DNA of 64,000 bases from Hanleya hanleyi (lineage: Eukaryota; Mollusca; Polyplacophora; Lepidopleurida; Hanleyidae), in contig JAVTVY010020308.1 of NCBI GenBank assembly GCA_036873755.1, positions 17,987-81,986 of the forward strand. The letters run 5' to 3'. Within the stretch, counting starts at the first letter, position 1, and each line of letters opens with the position of its first letter. The notes below the pieces were generated by a model that was given only the letters and a program-made list of their open reading frames with translations, made no database searches and was not told the origin of the DNA. Both the position numbers and the translations under genes were made by a program. This document shows positions 45,274-60,000 of the stretch, one piece after another.

Positions 45274-47144
45274 ATTATTGGTAATTTTGCACTAAATTTT
45301 CTCCTAGAAACATGGGAAATACTTCAGAAACTTGAGAAATAATTCGTAAAACCATAATAATATACATCCATTCCATCCTTTATGGACTGTAAATGGGTTC
45401 TCTTGTAAAGAAAATTTACACTGGCAAATTTATATCATTCTGATAGGACCTCGTTCTGCCATAATATCCACCGAAATCTCATTCCAGGGGGAGATAACTC
45501 CTGTATGGAATACAGTATGCAATAACCTCAATAGTATACTAATGGACACACTGTGGATTATTTTAATCGAACTCCTGGTCTTCTTTCCACCTGCTTCCGA
45601 AAATAGCGATTCAGGTGTAACTAGGCAGTCAAAATTAAACAATCTGGCGTAATGACACATCTCCGCTCCGTAACGGAGTCTACATTAAGATAATGCATAG
45701 ACTCCACTATTATGCCTTAAAGGGTGCACTCCAGAGATTCTTCCATTCGGCATGGAATAGACTATGGGTCTGTTTTTCGGCCACCAGTTGTCGTAAAACC
45801 TTCAACCCAAATCACTTATATGTATATATTTTCTGAAAGAGCATGATGAAACTATTATTTTAAGATATAACACTGCTATGTTATAGAAAAATTAAATTGG
45901 AACATTCTCCTCCATGCTTGCTTCATTTTTCCTAGAAAACCCCTTAAAAATGTCGAAAAATGGTCAAATTCGGCTCAATTTCCAGAAAAATCTGTAAGAG
46001 CGATTTTAATTAAACTTCTTACACACGTTCCCTGGTCCGGTCTCAACTTAAAAAGACAAACAAAAGTGGGTGTCAACCTAACCGTTTTTTGTCAGATTTT
46101 CTTCCCGTAAATGAGTCCCGATTTTTAGGCACACCCAAGGGGCATAACTGAGGCAGGACAAACTTTACTCCATGATCCCGATCAGCGTGTAGACGAAGCC
46201 AGCACTCGATTTGTACGTACTCGTTCGCAGCGTTGATAATGCTGAATAGGATGGCATTATAGATATAAGCTATTAAGAAGACAAGAAGACTCATGATGTA
46301 GCAGAACAAGGGCAGTCTATCGTATTATGAAATTAGAGAGGGGCCATTACTACGAAACTGTGGAGGACAACCTTAAGGGGCAGGATGTTTTTTACAAAAT
46401 TAATTATTCACATTTATCGTAATCTCAGAGTGTTTGCGAGTATGGCGGTATACAACACTTGCCAGTTATATATACTATTGTGGAAAATCCGACCGATAAC
46501 TTTCCCCCTACCCCATCTTTGTTTTGATCACTTTTGCCAATTCTAGCAGGATTTTCGAGAACAAAACTCAAAATTAACCTATTTCTTCTTAATAATGGGC
46601 ATCCATTCGGCAATATGAAGGCCGTGGTTGCTTTTCCGCTTCCCAATGATAGCAGAAACGCGGGAAAATGCAAATAAGAGATGTAACCAAGTCAAATTAT
46701 TGGTAATTTTGCACTAAATTTTCTCCTAGAAACATGGGAAATACTTCAGAAACTTGAGAAATAATTCGTAAAACCATAATAATATACATCCATTCCATCC
46801 TTTATGGACTGTAAATGGGTTCTCTTGTAAAGAAAATTTACACTGCCAAATTTATATCATTCTGATAGGACCTCGTTCTGCCATAATATCCACCGAAATC
46901 TCATTCCAGGGGGAGATAACTCCTGTATGGAATACAGTATGCAATAACCTCAATAGTATACTAATGGGCACACTGTGGATTATTTTAGTCGAACTCCTGG
47001 TCTTCTTTCCACCTGCTTCCGAAAATAGCGATTCAGGTGTAACTAGGCAGTCAAAATTAAACAATCTGGCGTAATGACACATCTCCGCTCCGTAACGGAG
47101 TCTACATTAAGATAATGCATAGACTCCACTATTATACCTTAAAG

Positions 47145-48567
47145 GGTGCACTCCAGAGATTCTTCCATTCGGCATGGAATAGACTATGGGTCCGTTTTTC
47201 GGCCACCAGTTGTCGTAAAACCTTCAACCCAAATCACTTATATGTATATATTTTCTGAAAGAGCATGATGAAACTATTATTTTAAGATATAACACTGCTA
47301 TGTTATAGAAAAATTAAACTCGAACATTCTCCTCCATGCATGCTTCATTTTTCCTAGAAAACCCCTTAAAAATGTCGAAAAATGGTCAAATTTGGCTCAA
47401 TTTCCAGAAAAATCTGTAAGAGCGATTTCAATTAAACTTCTTACTCACGTTCCCTGGTCCGGTCTCAACTTAAAAAGACAAACAAACGTGGGTGTCAACC
47501 TGCCCGTTTTTTGTCAGATTTTCTTCCCATAAATGAGTCCCGATTTTTAGGCACACCCAAGGGGCATAACTGAGGCAGGACAAACTTTACTCCATGATCC
47601 CGATCAGCGTGTAGACGAAGCCAGCACTCGATTTGTACGTACTCGTTTGCAGCGTTGATAATGCTGAATAGGATGGTATTATAGATATAAGCTATTAAGA
47701 AGACAAGAAGACTTATGATGTAGCAGAACAAGGGCAGTCTATCATATTATGAAATTAGACCGGGGCCATTACTATGAAACTGTGGAGGGCCACCTTAAGG
47801 GCCAGGGTGTTTTTTCCGAAATTAATTATTCACATTTATCGTCATCTGCGAGTGTTTGCGAGTATGGCGGTATACAACACTTGCCAGTTATACATATTAT
47901 TGTTGGAAATCCGACTGATAACATTCCCCCTACCCCATCTTTGTTTTGATCACTTTTGCCAACTCTAGCAGGATTTTCGATAACGAAACTCAAAATTAAC
48001 CCATTTACTCTCAATAATGGACATCCATTCGGCAATATGAAGGCCGTGGTTGCTTTTCCGCTTTCCAATGATACCAGGAACGGGGGAAAAACGCAAATAA
48101 GAGATGTAACCAAGTCAAATTATTGGTAATTTTGCAGTAAATTTTGTCCAAGAAACATGGGAAATACTTCAGAAACCTGAGAAATAATTCGTAAAACCTC
48201 AATAATATACATCCATTCCATCCTTTATGAACTGTAAATGGGTTCTCTTGTAAAGAAAATTTACACTGGCAAATTTATATCATTCTGATAGGACCTCGTT
48301 CTGCCATAATATCCACCGAAATCTCATTCCAGGGGGAGATAACTCCTGTATGGAATACAATGTGCAATAACCTCAATAGTATACTAATGGACACACTGTG
48401 GATTATTTTAATCGAACTCCTGGTCTTCTTTCCACCTGCTTCCGAAAATAGCGATTCAGGTGTAACTAGGCAGTCAAAATTAAACAATCTGGCGTAATGA
48501 CACATCTCCGCTCCGTAACGGAGTCTACATTAAGATAATGCATAGATTCCACTATTATGCCTTAAAG
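47145..48567. repeat. Chimeric monomer (left-type with right-type middle)
   Basis: Its flanks belong to the left subfamily. From about 47751 to 48215 it has the right-subfamily variants GACCGGGGCC, CAACTCTAGCAGG, CCCATTTACTCTCAATAATG and AAAACCTCAATAATATAC. After that it returns to left-type TATATCATTCTG. This fits gene conversion or unequal exchange between distant units. Confidence 0.75.
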
Positions 48568-51500
48568 GGTGCACTCCGGAGATTCTTTTATTCGGCATGG
48601 AATAGACTATGGGTCCGTTTTTAGGCCACCAGTTGTCGCAAAACCTTCAACCCAAATCACTTATATGTATATATTTTCTGAAAGAGCATGATGAAACTAT
48701 TATTTTAAGATATAACACTGCTATGTTATAGAAAAATTAAACTCGAACATTCTCCTTCATGCTTGCTTCATTTTTCCTAGAAAACCCCTTAAAAATGTCG
48801 AAAAATGGTCAAATTTGGCTCAATTTCCAGAAAAATCTGTAAGAGCGATTTCAATTAAACTTCTTACTCACGTTCCCTGGTCCGGTCTCAACTTCAAAAG
48901 GCAAACAAAAGTGGGTGTCAACCTGCCCGTTTTTTGTCAGATTTCTTCCCATAAATGAGTCCCGATTTTTAGGCACACCCAAGGGGCATAACTGAGGCAG
49001 GACAAACTTTACTCCATGATCCCGATCAGCGTGTAGACGAAGCCAGCACTCGATTTGTACGTACTCGTTTGCAGCGTTGATAATGCTGAATAGGATGGCA
49101 TTATAGATATAAGCTATTAAGAAGACAAGAAGACTCATGATGTAGCAGAACAAGGGCAGTCTATCGTATTATGAAATTAGAGAGGGGCCATTACTACGAA
49201 ACTGTGGAGGGCCACCTTAAGGGGCAGGATGTTTTTTACGAAATTAATTATTCACATTTATCGTAATCTCAGAGTGTTTGCGAGTATGGCGGTATACAAC
49301 GCTTGCCAGTTATATATACTATTGTGGGAAATCCGACCGATAACTTTCCCCCTACCCCAACTTTGTTTTGATCACTTTTGCCAATTCTAGCAGGATTTTC
49401 GAGAACAAAACTTAAAATTAACCTATTTCTTCTTAATAATGGGCATCCATTCGGCAATATGAAGGCCGTGGTTGCTTTTCCGCTTTCCAATGATAGCAGA
49501 AACGCGGGAAAATGCAAATAAGAGATGTAACCAAGTCAAATTATTGGTAATTTTGCACTCAATTTTCTCTTAGAAACATGTGAAATACTTCAGAAACTTG
49601 AGAAATAATTTGTAAAACCATAATAATATACATCCATTCCATCCTTTATGGACTGTAAATGGGTTCTCTGGTAAAGAAAATTTACACTGGCAAATTTATA
49701 TCATTCTGATAGGACCTCGTTCTGCCATAATATCCACCGAAATCTCATTCCAGGGGGAGATAACTCCTGTATGGAATACAGTATGCAATAGCCTCAATAG
49801 TATACTAATGGGCACACTGTGGATTATTTTAATCGAACTCCTGGTCTTCTTTCCACCTGCTTCCGAAAATAGCGCTTCATGTGTAACTAGGCAGTCAAAA
49901 TTAAACAATCTGGCGTAATGATACATCTCCACTCCGTAACGGAGTCTACATTAAGATAATGCATAGACTCCACTATTATGCCTTAAAGGGTGCACTCCAG
50001 AGATTCTTCCATTCGGCATGGAATAGACTATGGATCTGTTTTTCGGCCACCAGTTGTCGTAAAACCTTCAACCCAAATCACTTATATGTATATATTTTCT
50101 GAAAGAGCATGATGAAACTATTATTTTAAGATATAACACTGCTATGTTATAGAAAAATTAAACTCGAACATTTTCCTCCATGCTTGCTTAATTTTTCCTA
50201 GAAAACCCCTTAAAAATGTCGAAAATGGTCAAATTCGGCTCAATTTCCAGAAAAATCTGTAAGAGCGATTTCAATTAAACTTCTTACTCACGTTCCCTGG
50301 TCCGGTCTCAACTTAAAAAGGCAAACAAAAGTGGGTGTCAACCTGCCCGTTTTTTTGTCAGATTTTCTTTCCGTAAATGAGTCCCGAATTTTAGGCACAC
50401 CCAAGGGGCATAACTGAGGCAGGACAAACTTTACTCCATGATCCCGATCAGCGTGTAGACGAAGCCAGCACTCGATTTGTACGTACTCGTTTGCAGCGTT
50501 GATAATGCTGAATAGGATGGCATTATAGATATAAGCTATTAAGAAGACAAGAAGACTCATGATGTAGCAGAACAAGGGTAGTCTATCGTATTATGAAATT
50601 AGAGAGGGGCCATTACTACGAAACTGTGGAGGGCCACCTTAAGGGGCAGGATGTTTTTTACGAAATTAATTATTCACATTTATCGTAATCTCAGAGTGTT
50701 TGCGAGTATGGCGGTATACAGCACTTGCCAGTTATACATATTATTGTGGGAAATCCGACCGATAACTTTCCCCCTACCCCATCTTTCTTTTGATCACTTT
50801 TGCCAATTCTAGCAGGATTTTCGAGAACAAAACTCAAAATTAACCTATTTCTTCTTAATAATGGGCATCCATTCGGCAATATGAATGCCGTGGTTGCTTT
50901 TTCGCTTTCCAATGATAGCAGAAACGCGGGAAAATGCAAATAAGAGATGTAACCAAGTCAAATTATTGGTAATTTTGCACTAAATTTTCTCCTAGAAACA
51001 TGGGAAATACTTCAGGAACTTGAGAAATAATTCGTAAAACCATAATAATATACATCCATTCCATCCTTTATGGACTGTAAATGGGTTCTTTTGTAAAGAA
51101 AATTTACACTGGCAAATTTATATCATTCTGATAGGACCTCGTTCTGCCATAATATCCACCGAAATCTCAGTCCAGGTGGAGATAACTCCTGTATGGAATA
51201 CAGTATGCAGTAACCTCAATTGTATACTAATGGGCACACTGTGGATTATTTTAATCGAACTCCTGGTCTTCTTTCCACCTGCTTCCGAAAATAGAGATTC
51301 AGGTGTAACTAGGCAGTCAAAATTAAACAATCTGGCGTAATGACACATCTCCGCTCCGTAACGGAGTCTACATTAAGATAATGCATAGACTCCACTATTA
51401 TGCCTTAAAGGGTGCACTCCAGAGATTCTTCCATTCGGCATGGAATAGACTATGGGTCCGTTTTTCGGCCACCAGTTGTCGTAAACCCAAATCACTTATA

Positions 51501-52824
51501 TGTATATATTTTCTGAAAGAGCATGATGAAACTATTATTTTAAGATATAACACTGCTATGTTATAGGAAAATTAAACTCGAACATTCTCCTCCATGCTTG
51601 CTTCATTTTTCCTAGAAAACCCCTTAAAAATGTCGAAAAATGGTCAAATTTGGCTCAATTTCCAGAAAAATCTGTAAGAGCGATTTCAATTAAACTTCTT
51701 ACTCACGTTCCCTGGTCCGGTCTCAACTTAAAAAGGCAAACAAAAGTGGGTGTCAACCTGCCCGGTTTTTGTCAGATTTTCTTCCCGTAAATGAGTCCCG
51801 ATTTTTAGGCGCACCCAGGGGGCATAACTGAGGCAGGACAAACTTTACTCCATGATCCCGATCAGCGTGTAGACGAAGCCAGCACTCGATTTGTACGTAC
51901 TCGTTTGCAGCGTTGATAATGCTGAATAGGGTGGCATTATAGATATAAGCTATTAAGAAGACAAGAAGACTCATGATGTAGGAGAACAAGGGCAGTCTAT
52001 CGTATTATGAAATTAGAGAGGGGCCATTACTACGAAACTGTGGAGGGCCACCTTTTAAGGGGCAGGATGTTTTTTACGAAATTAATTATTCACATTTATT
52101 GTAATCTCAGAGTGTTTGCGAGTATGGCGGTATACAACACTTGCCAGTTATACATACTATTGTGGGAAATCCGACCGATAACTTTCCCCCTACCCCATCT
52201 TTGTTTTGATCACTTTTGCCAATTCTGGCAGGATTTTCGAGAACAAAACTCAAAATTAACCTATTTCTTCTTAATAATGGGCATCCATTCGGCAATATGA
52301 AGGCCGTGGTTGCATTTCCGCTTTCCAATGATAGCAGAAACGCGGGAAAATGCAAATAAGAGATGTAACCAGGTCAAATTATAGGTAATTTTGCACTAAT
52401 TTTTTTCCTAGAAACATGGGAAATACTTCAGAAACTTGAGAAATAATTCGTAAAACAATAATAATATACATCCATTCCATCCTTTATGGACTGTAAATGG
52501 GTTCTCTTGTAAATAAAATTTACACTGGCAAATTTATATCATTCTGATAGGACCTCGTTCTGCCATAATATCCACCGAAATCTCATTCCAGGGGAAGATA
52601 ACTCCTGTATGGAATACAGTATGCAATAACCTCAATAGTATACTAATGGACACACTGTGGATTATTTTAATCGAACTCCTGGTCTTCTTTCGACCTGCTT
52701 CCGAAAATAGCGCTTTAGGTGTAACTAGGCAGTCAAAATTAAACAATCTGGCGTAATGACAGATCTCCGCTCCGTAACGGAGTCTACATTAAGATAATGC
52801 ATAGACTCCACTATTATGCCTTAA

Positions 52825-53592
52825 GGGGCAGGATTTTTTTTACGAAATTAATTATTCACATTTATCGTAATCTCAGAGTGTTTGCGAGTATGGCGGTATA
52901 CAACACTTGGCAGTTATATATATTATTGTGGGAAATCCGACCGATAACTTTCCCCCTACCCCATCTTTGTTTTGATCACTTTTGCCATTTCTGGCAGGAT
53001 TTTCGAGAACAAAACTCAAAATTAACCTATTTCTTCTTAATAATGGGCATCCATTCGGCAATATGAAGGCCGTAGTTGCTTTTCCGCTTTCCAATGATAG
53101 CAGAAACGCGGGAAAATGCAAATAAGAGATGTAACCAAGTCAAATTATAGGTAATTTTGCACTAAATTTTCTCCTAGAAACATGGGAAATGCTTCAGAAA
53201 CTTGAGAAATAATTCGTAAAACAATAATAATATACATCCATTCCATCCTTTATGGACTGTAAATGGGTTCTCTTGTAAATAAAATTTACACTGGCAAATT
53301 TATATCATTCTGATAGGACCTCGTTCTGCCATAATATCCACCGAAATCTCATTCCAGGGGAAGATAACTCCTGTATGGAATACAGTATGCAATAACCTCA
53401 ATAGTATACTAATGGACACACTGTGGATTATTTTAATCGAACTCCTGGTCTTCTTTCCACCTGCTGCCGAAAATAGCGCTTCAGGTGTAACTAGGCAGTC
53501 AAAATTAAACAATCTGGCGTAATGACAGATCTCCGCTCCGTAACGGAGTCTACATTAAGATAATGCATAGACTCCACTATTATGCCTTAAAG
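52825..53592. repeat. Short monomer 1 (768 bp)
   Basis: The sequence jumps from the unit end, TATGCCTTAA, straight to the internal AGGGGCAGGAT, skipping about 660 bp of a unit. Both parent sites read CCTTAA(A)GGG, so a microhomology exchange is likely. The skipped part includes open frame 1. Confidence 0.9.
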
Positions 53593-55011
53593 GGTGCACT
53601 CCAGAGATTCTTCCATTCGGCATGGAATAGACTATGGGTCCGTTTTTCGGCCACCAGTTGTCGTAAAACCTTCAACCCAAATCACTTGTATGTATATATT
53701 TTCTGAAAGAGCATGATGAAACTATTATTTTAAGATATAACACTGCTATGTTATAGAAAAATTAAACTTGAACATTCTCCTCCTGCTTGCTTCATTTTTC
53801 CTAGAAAACCCCTTAAAAATGTCGAAAAATGGTCAAATTCGGCTCAATTTCCAGAAAAATCTGTAAGAGCGATTTCAATTAAACTTCTTACTCACGTTCC
53901 CTGGTCCGGTCTCAACTTAAAAAGGCAAACAAAAGTGGGTGTCAACCTGCCCGTTTTTTGTCAGATTTTCTTCCCGTAAATGAGTCCCGATTTTTAGGCA
54001 CACCCAAGGGGCATAACTGGGACAGGACAAACTTTACTCCATGATCCCGATCAGCGTGTAGACGAAGCCAGCACTCGATTTGTACGTACTCGTTTGCAGC
54101 GTTGATAATGCTGAATAGGATGGCATTATAGATATAAGCTATTAAGAAGACAAGAAGAATTATGATGTAGCAGAACAAGGGCAGTCTATCGTATTATGAA
54201 ATTAGAGAGGGGTCATTACTACGAAACTGTGGAGGGCCACCTTAAGGGGCAGGATTTTTTTTACGAAATTAATTATTCACATTTATCGTAATCTCAGAGT
54301 GTTTGCGAGTATGGCGGTATACAACACTTGCCAGTTATATATATTATTGTGGGAAATCCGACCGATAACTTTCCCCCTACCCCATCTTTGTTTTGATCAC
54401 TTTTGGCAATTCTGGCAGGATTTTCGAGAACAAAACTCAAAATTAACCTATTTCTTCTTAATAATGGGCATCCATTCGGCAATATGAAGGCCGTAGTTGC
54501 TTTTCCGCTTTCCAATGATAGCAGAAACGCGGGAAAATGCAAATAAGAGATGTAACCAAGTCAAATTATAGGCAATTTTGCACTAAATTTTCTCCTAGAA
54601 AGATGGGAAATGCTTCAGAAACTTGAGAAATAATTCGTAAAACAATAATAATATACATACATTCCATCCTTTATGGACTGTAAATGGGTTCTCTTGTAAA
54701 TAAAATTTACACTGGCAAATTTATATCATTCTGATAGGACCTCGTTCTGCCATAATATCCACCGAAATCTCATTCCAGGGGAGATAACTCCTGTATGGAA
54801 TACAGTATGCAATAACCTCAATAGTATACTAATGGACACACTGTGGATTATTTTAATCGAACTCCTGGTCTTCTTTCCACCTGCTTCCGAAAATAGCGCT
54901 TTAGGTGTAACTAGGCAGTCAAAATTAAACAATCTGGCGTAATGACAGATCTCCGCTCCGTAACGGAGTCTACATTAAGATAATGCATAGACTCCACTAT
55001 TATGCCTTTAA

Positions 55012-55780
55012 GGGGCAGGATTTTTTTTACGAAATTAATTATTCACATTTATCGTAATCTCAGAGTGTTTGCGAGTATGGCGGTATACAACACTTGCCAG
55101 TTATATATATTATTGTGGGAAATCCGACCGATAACTTTCCCCCTACCCCATCTTTGTTTTGATCACTTTTGGCAATTCTGGCAGGATTTTCGAGAACAAA
55201 ACTCAAAATTAACCTATTTCTTCTTAATAATGGGCATCCATTCGGCAATATGAAGGCCGTAGTTGCTTTTCCGCTTTCCAATGATAGCAGAAACGCGGGA
55301 AAATGCAAATAAGAGATGTAACCAAGTCAAATTATAGGCAATTTTGCACTAAATTTTCTCCTAGAAAGATGGGAAATGCTTCAGAAACTTGAGAAATAAT
55401 TCGTAAAACAATAATAATATACATCCATTCCATCCTTTATGGACTGTAAATGGGTTCTCTTGTAAATAAAATTTACACTGGCAAATTTATATCATTCTGA
55501 TAGGACCTCGTTCTGCCATAATATCCACACAAAGAATCTACATTAGGGGAGATAATCCTGCGTAAGATGCAGTATTGCAGCAGCTTTCAATGATATCACT
55601 ATTAGACACACACTGTGGATTATTTTAATCGAACTCCTGATGTTCTGCCTACTTCCGAAAATGTGCGCTTTAGTGTAACTAGGCAGTCAAATTCTGACAA
55701 TCTGGCGTAATGACAGATCTCCGCTCCCGTAACAGGTCTACATTAAGATAATGCATAGCCTCCACTATTATGCCTTAAAG
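55012..55780. repeat. Short monomer 2 (769 bp)
   Basis: It has the same junction type as short monomer 1 (TATGCCTTTAAGGGGCAGG, one extra T). Together with the preceding long unit it repeats the 53593-minus-51411 pattern, i.e. a roughly 2.18-kb long-plus-short dimer present twice. Its last ~210 bp (55530-55740) are unusually diverged. Confidence 0.9.
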
Positions 55781-57175
55781 GGTGCACTCCAGAGATTCTT
55801 TCATTCGGCATGGAATAGACTATGGGTCCGTTTTTCGGCCACCAGTTGTCGTAAAACCTTCAACCAAATCACTTATATGTATATATTTTCTGAAAGAGCA
55901 TGATGAAACTATTATTTTAAGATATAACACTGCTATGTTATAGAAAAATTAAACTCGAACATTCTCCTCCATGCTTGCTTCATTTTTCCTAGAAAACCCT
56001 TAAAATTGTCAAATTCGGCTCAATTTCCAGAAAAATCTGTAAGAGCGATTTCAATTAAACTTCTTACTCATGTTCCCTGGTCCGGTCTCAGCTTAAAAAG
56101 GCAAACAAAAGTGGGTGTCAACCTGCTGGTACGCGTCAGATTTTCTTCATCAATGAGTCGATTTTAGGCACACCAAGGGCATAACTGGGACAGGACAAAC
56201 TTTACTCCATGATCCCGATCAGCGTGTAGACGAAGCCAGCACTCGATTTGTACGTACTCGTTTGCAGCGTTGATAATGCTGAATAGGATGGCATTATAGA
56301 TATAAGCTGTTAAGAAGACAAGAAGAATTATGATGTAGCAGAACAAGGGCAGTCTATCGTATTATGAAATTAGAGAGGGGTCATTACTACGAAACTGCGG
56401 AGGGCCAACTTAAGGGGAAGGATGTTTTTAACGAAATTAATTATACACATGTATCGTAATCTCAGAGTGTTTGCGAGTATGGTGGTATACAACACTTGCC
56501 AGTTATACATATTATTTTGGGAAATCCGACCGATAACTTTCCCCCTACCCCATCTTTGTTTTGATCAATTTTGCCAATTCTAGCAGGATTTTCGAGAACA
56601 AAACTCAAAATTAACCTATTTCTCTTAATAATGGTCATCCATTCGGCAATATGAAGGCCGTGGTTACTTTTCCGCTTTCCAATGATAGCAGAAACGCGGG
56701 AAAATGCAAATGAGAGATGTAACCACTTCAAATTATTGGTAATTTTGCACTCAATTTTCTCTTAGAAACATGGGAAATACTTCAGAAACCTGAGAAATAA
56801 TTTATAAAACCATAATAATATACATCCATTCCATCCTTTATGGACTGCAAATGGGTTTCCTAAAGAAAATTTACACTGGCAAATTTATATCATTCTGATA
56901 GACCCTGCCCTGCCATAATATCCACCGAAATCTCAGTCCAGGGGGAGATAACTCCTGTATGGAATACAGTATGCAGTAACCTCAATTGTATACTAGTGGA
57001 CACACTGTGGATTATTTTAATCGACTCCTGGTCTTCTTTCCACCTGCTTCCGAAAATAGCGCTTCAGGTATAACTAGGTAGTCAAAATTAAACAATCTGG
57101 CGTAATGATACATCTCCGCTCCGTAACGGAGTCTACATTAAGATAATGCATAGACTCCACTATTATGCCTTAAAG
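55781..57175. repeat. Monomer with many small deletions (1395 bp)
   Basis: Compared with neighbours it lacks single or few bases at several places (e.g. AGAAAACCCTTAAAATTGTC near 55990, and CTTCATCAATGAGTCGATTT near 56150). The combined pattern with 55530-55740 suggests either an old decayed unit or residual sequencing errors. Confidence 0.7.
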
Positions 57176-60000
57176 GATGCACTCCAGAGATTCTTCCATT
57201 CGGCATGGAATAGACTATGGGTCCGTTTTTCGGCCACCACTTGTCGTAAAACCTTCAACCCAAATCACTTATATGTATATATTTTCTGAAAGAGCATGAT
57301 GAAACTATTATTTTAAGATATAACACTGCTATGTTATAGAAAAATTAAACTCGAACATTCTCCTCCATGCTCGCTTCATTTTTCCTAGAAACCCCCTTAA
57401 AAATGTCGAAAAATGGCTCAATTTCCAGAAAAATTTGTAAGAGCGATTTCGATTAAACTTCTTACTCCCGTTCCCTGGTCCGGTCTCAACTTGAAAAGGC
57501 GAACAAAAGTGGGTGTCAACCTGCCGGTTTTTTGTCAGATTTTCTTCTCGTAAATGAGTCCCGATTTTTAGGCACACCCAAGGGGCATAACTGAGGCAGG
57601 ACAAACTTTACAACATGATCCCGATCAGCGTGTAGACGAAGCCAGCACTCGATTTGTACGTACTCGTTTGCAGCGTTGATAATGCTGAATAGGATGGTAT
57701 TATAGATATAAGCTATTAAGAAGACAAGAAGAATTATGATATAGCAGAACAAGGGCAGTCTATCGTATTATGAAATTAGACCGGGGCCATTACTACGAAA
57801 CTGTGGAGGGCCACCTTAAGGGGCAGGGTGTTTTTTTCGAAATTAATTGTTCACATTTATCGTAATCTGGGAGTGTTTGCGAGTATGGCGGTATACAACA
57901 CTTGCCAGTTATACATATTATTGTGGGAAATCCGACTGATAACTTTCCCCCTACCCCATCTTTGTTTTGATCACTTTTGCCAACTCTAGCAGGATTTTCG
58001 ATAACAAAACTCAAAATTAGCCCATTTACTCTTAATAATGGACATCCATTCTGCAATTTGAAGGCCGTGGTTGCTTTTCCGCTTTCCAATGATAACAGGA
58101 ACGCGGGAAAAATCAAATAAGAGATGTAACCAAGTCAAATTATTGGTAATTTTGCACTAAATTTTTTCCTAGAAACATGGGAAATACTTCAGAAACTTGA
58201 GAAATAATTCGTAAAACCTCAATAATATACATCCATTCCATTCTTTATGGACTGTAAATGGGTTCTCTTGTAAAGAAAATTTACACTGGCAAATTTATAG
58301 CATTCTGATAGGACCTCGTTCTGCCATAATATCCACCGAAATCTCATTCCAGGGGGAGATAACTCCTGTATGGAATACAGTATGCAATAACCTCAATAGT
58401 ATAATAATGGACACACTGTGGATTATTTTAATCGAACTCCTGGTCTTCTTTCCACCTGCTTCCCAAAATAGCGCTTCAGGGGTAACTAGGCAGTCAAAAT
58501 TAAACAATCTGCCGTAAAGACACATCTCCGCTCCGTAACGGAGTCTACGTTGAGATAATGCATAGACTCCACTATTATGCCTTAAAGGGTGCACCCCAGG
58601 GATTCTTCCATTCGGCATGGAATAGTCTATGGGTCCGTTTTTCGGCCACCAGTTGTCGTAAAACCTTCAACCCAAATCACTTATATGTATATATTTTCTG
58701 AAAGAGCATGATGAAACTATTATTTTAAGATATAACACTGCTATGTTATAGAAAAATTAAACTCGAACATTCTCCTCCATGCTCGCTTCATTTTTCCTAG
58801 AAACCCCCTTAAAAATGTCGAAAAATGGCTCAATTTGCAGAAAAATTTGTAAGAGCGATTTCAATTAAACTTCTTACTCCCGTTCCCTGGTCCGGTCTCA
58901 ACTTGAAAAGGCGAACAAAAGTGGGTGTCAACCTGCCGGTTTTTTGTCAGATTTTCTTCTCGTAAATGAGTCCCGATTTTTAGGCACACCCAAGGGGCAT
59001 AACTGAGGCAGGACAAACTTTACAACATGATCCCGATCAGCGTGTAGACGAAGCCAGCACTCGATTTGTACGTACTCGTTTGCAGCGTTGATAATGCTGA
59101 ATAGGATGGTATTATAGATATAAGCTATTAAGAAGACAAGAAGAATTATGATATAGCAGAACAAGGGTAGTCTATCGTATTATGAAATTAGACCGGGGCC
59201 ATTACTACGAAACTGTGGAGGGCCACCTTAAGGGGCAGGGTGTTTTTTTCGAAATTAATTGTTCACATTTATCGTAATCTGGGAGTGTTTGCGAGTATGG
59301 CGGTATACAACACTTGCCAGTTATACATATTATTGTGGGAAATCCGACTGATAACTTTCCCCCTACCCCATCTTTGTTTTGATCACTTTTGCCAACTCTA
59401 GCAGGATTTTCGATAACAAAACTCAAAATTAGCCCATTTACTCTTAATAATGGACATCCATTCTGCAATTTGAAGGCCGTGGTTGCTTTTCCGCTTTCCA
59501 ATGATAACAGAAACGCGGGAAAAATCAAATAAGAGATGTAACCAAGTCAAATTATTGGTAATTTTGCACTAAATTTTTTTCCTAGAAACATGGGAAATAC
59601 TTCAGAAACTTGAGAAATAATTCGTAAAACCTCAATAATATACATCCATTCCATTCTTCATGGACTGTAAATGGGTTCTCTTGTAAAGAAAATTTACACT
59701 GGCAAATTTATAGCATTCTGATAAGACCTCGTTCTGCCATAATATCCACCGAAATCTCATTCCAGGGGGAGATAACTCTTGTATGGAATACAGTATGCAG
59801 TAACCTCAATAGTATAATAATGGACACACTGTGGATTATTTTAATCGAACTCCTGGTCTTCTTTCCACCTGCTTCCCAAAATAGCGCTTCAGGGGTAACT
59901 AGGCAGTCAAAATTAAACAATCTGGCGTAATGACACATCTCCGCTCCGTAACGGAGTCTACATTGAGATAATGCATAGACTCCACTATTATGCCTTAAAG

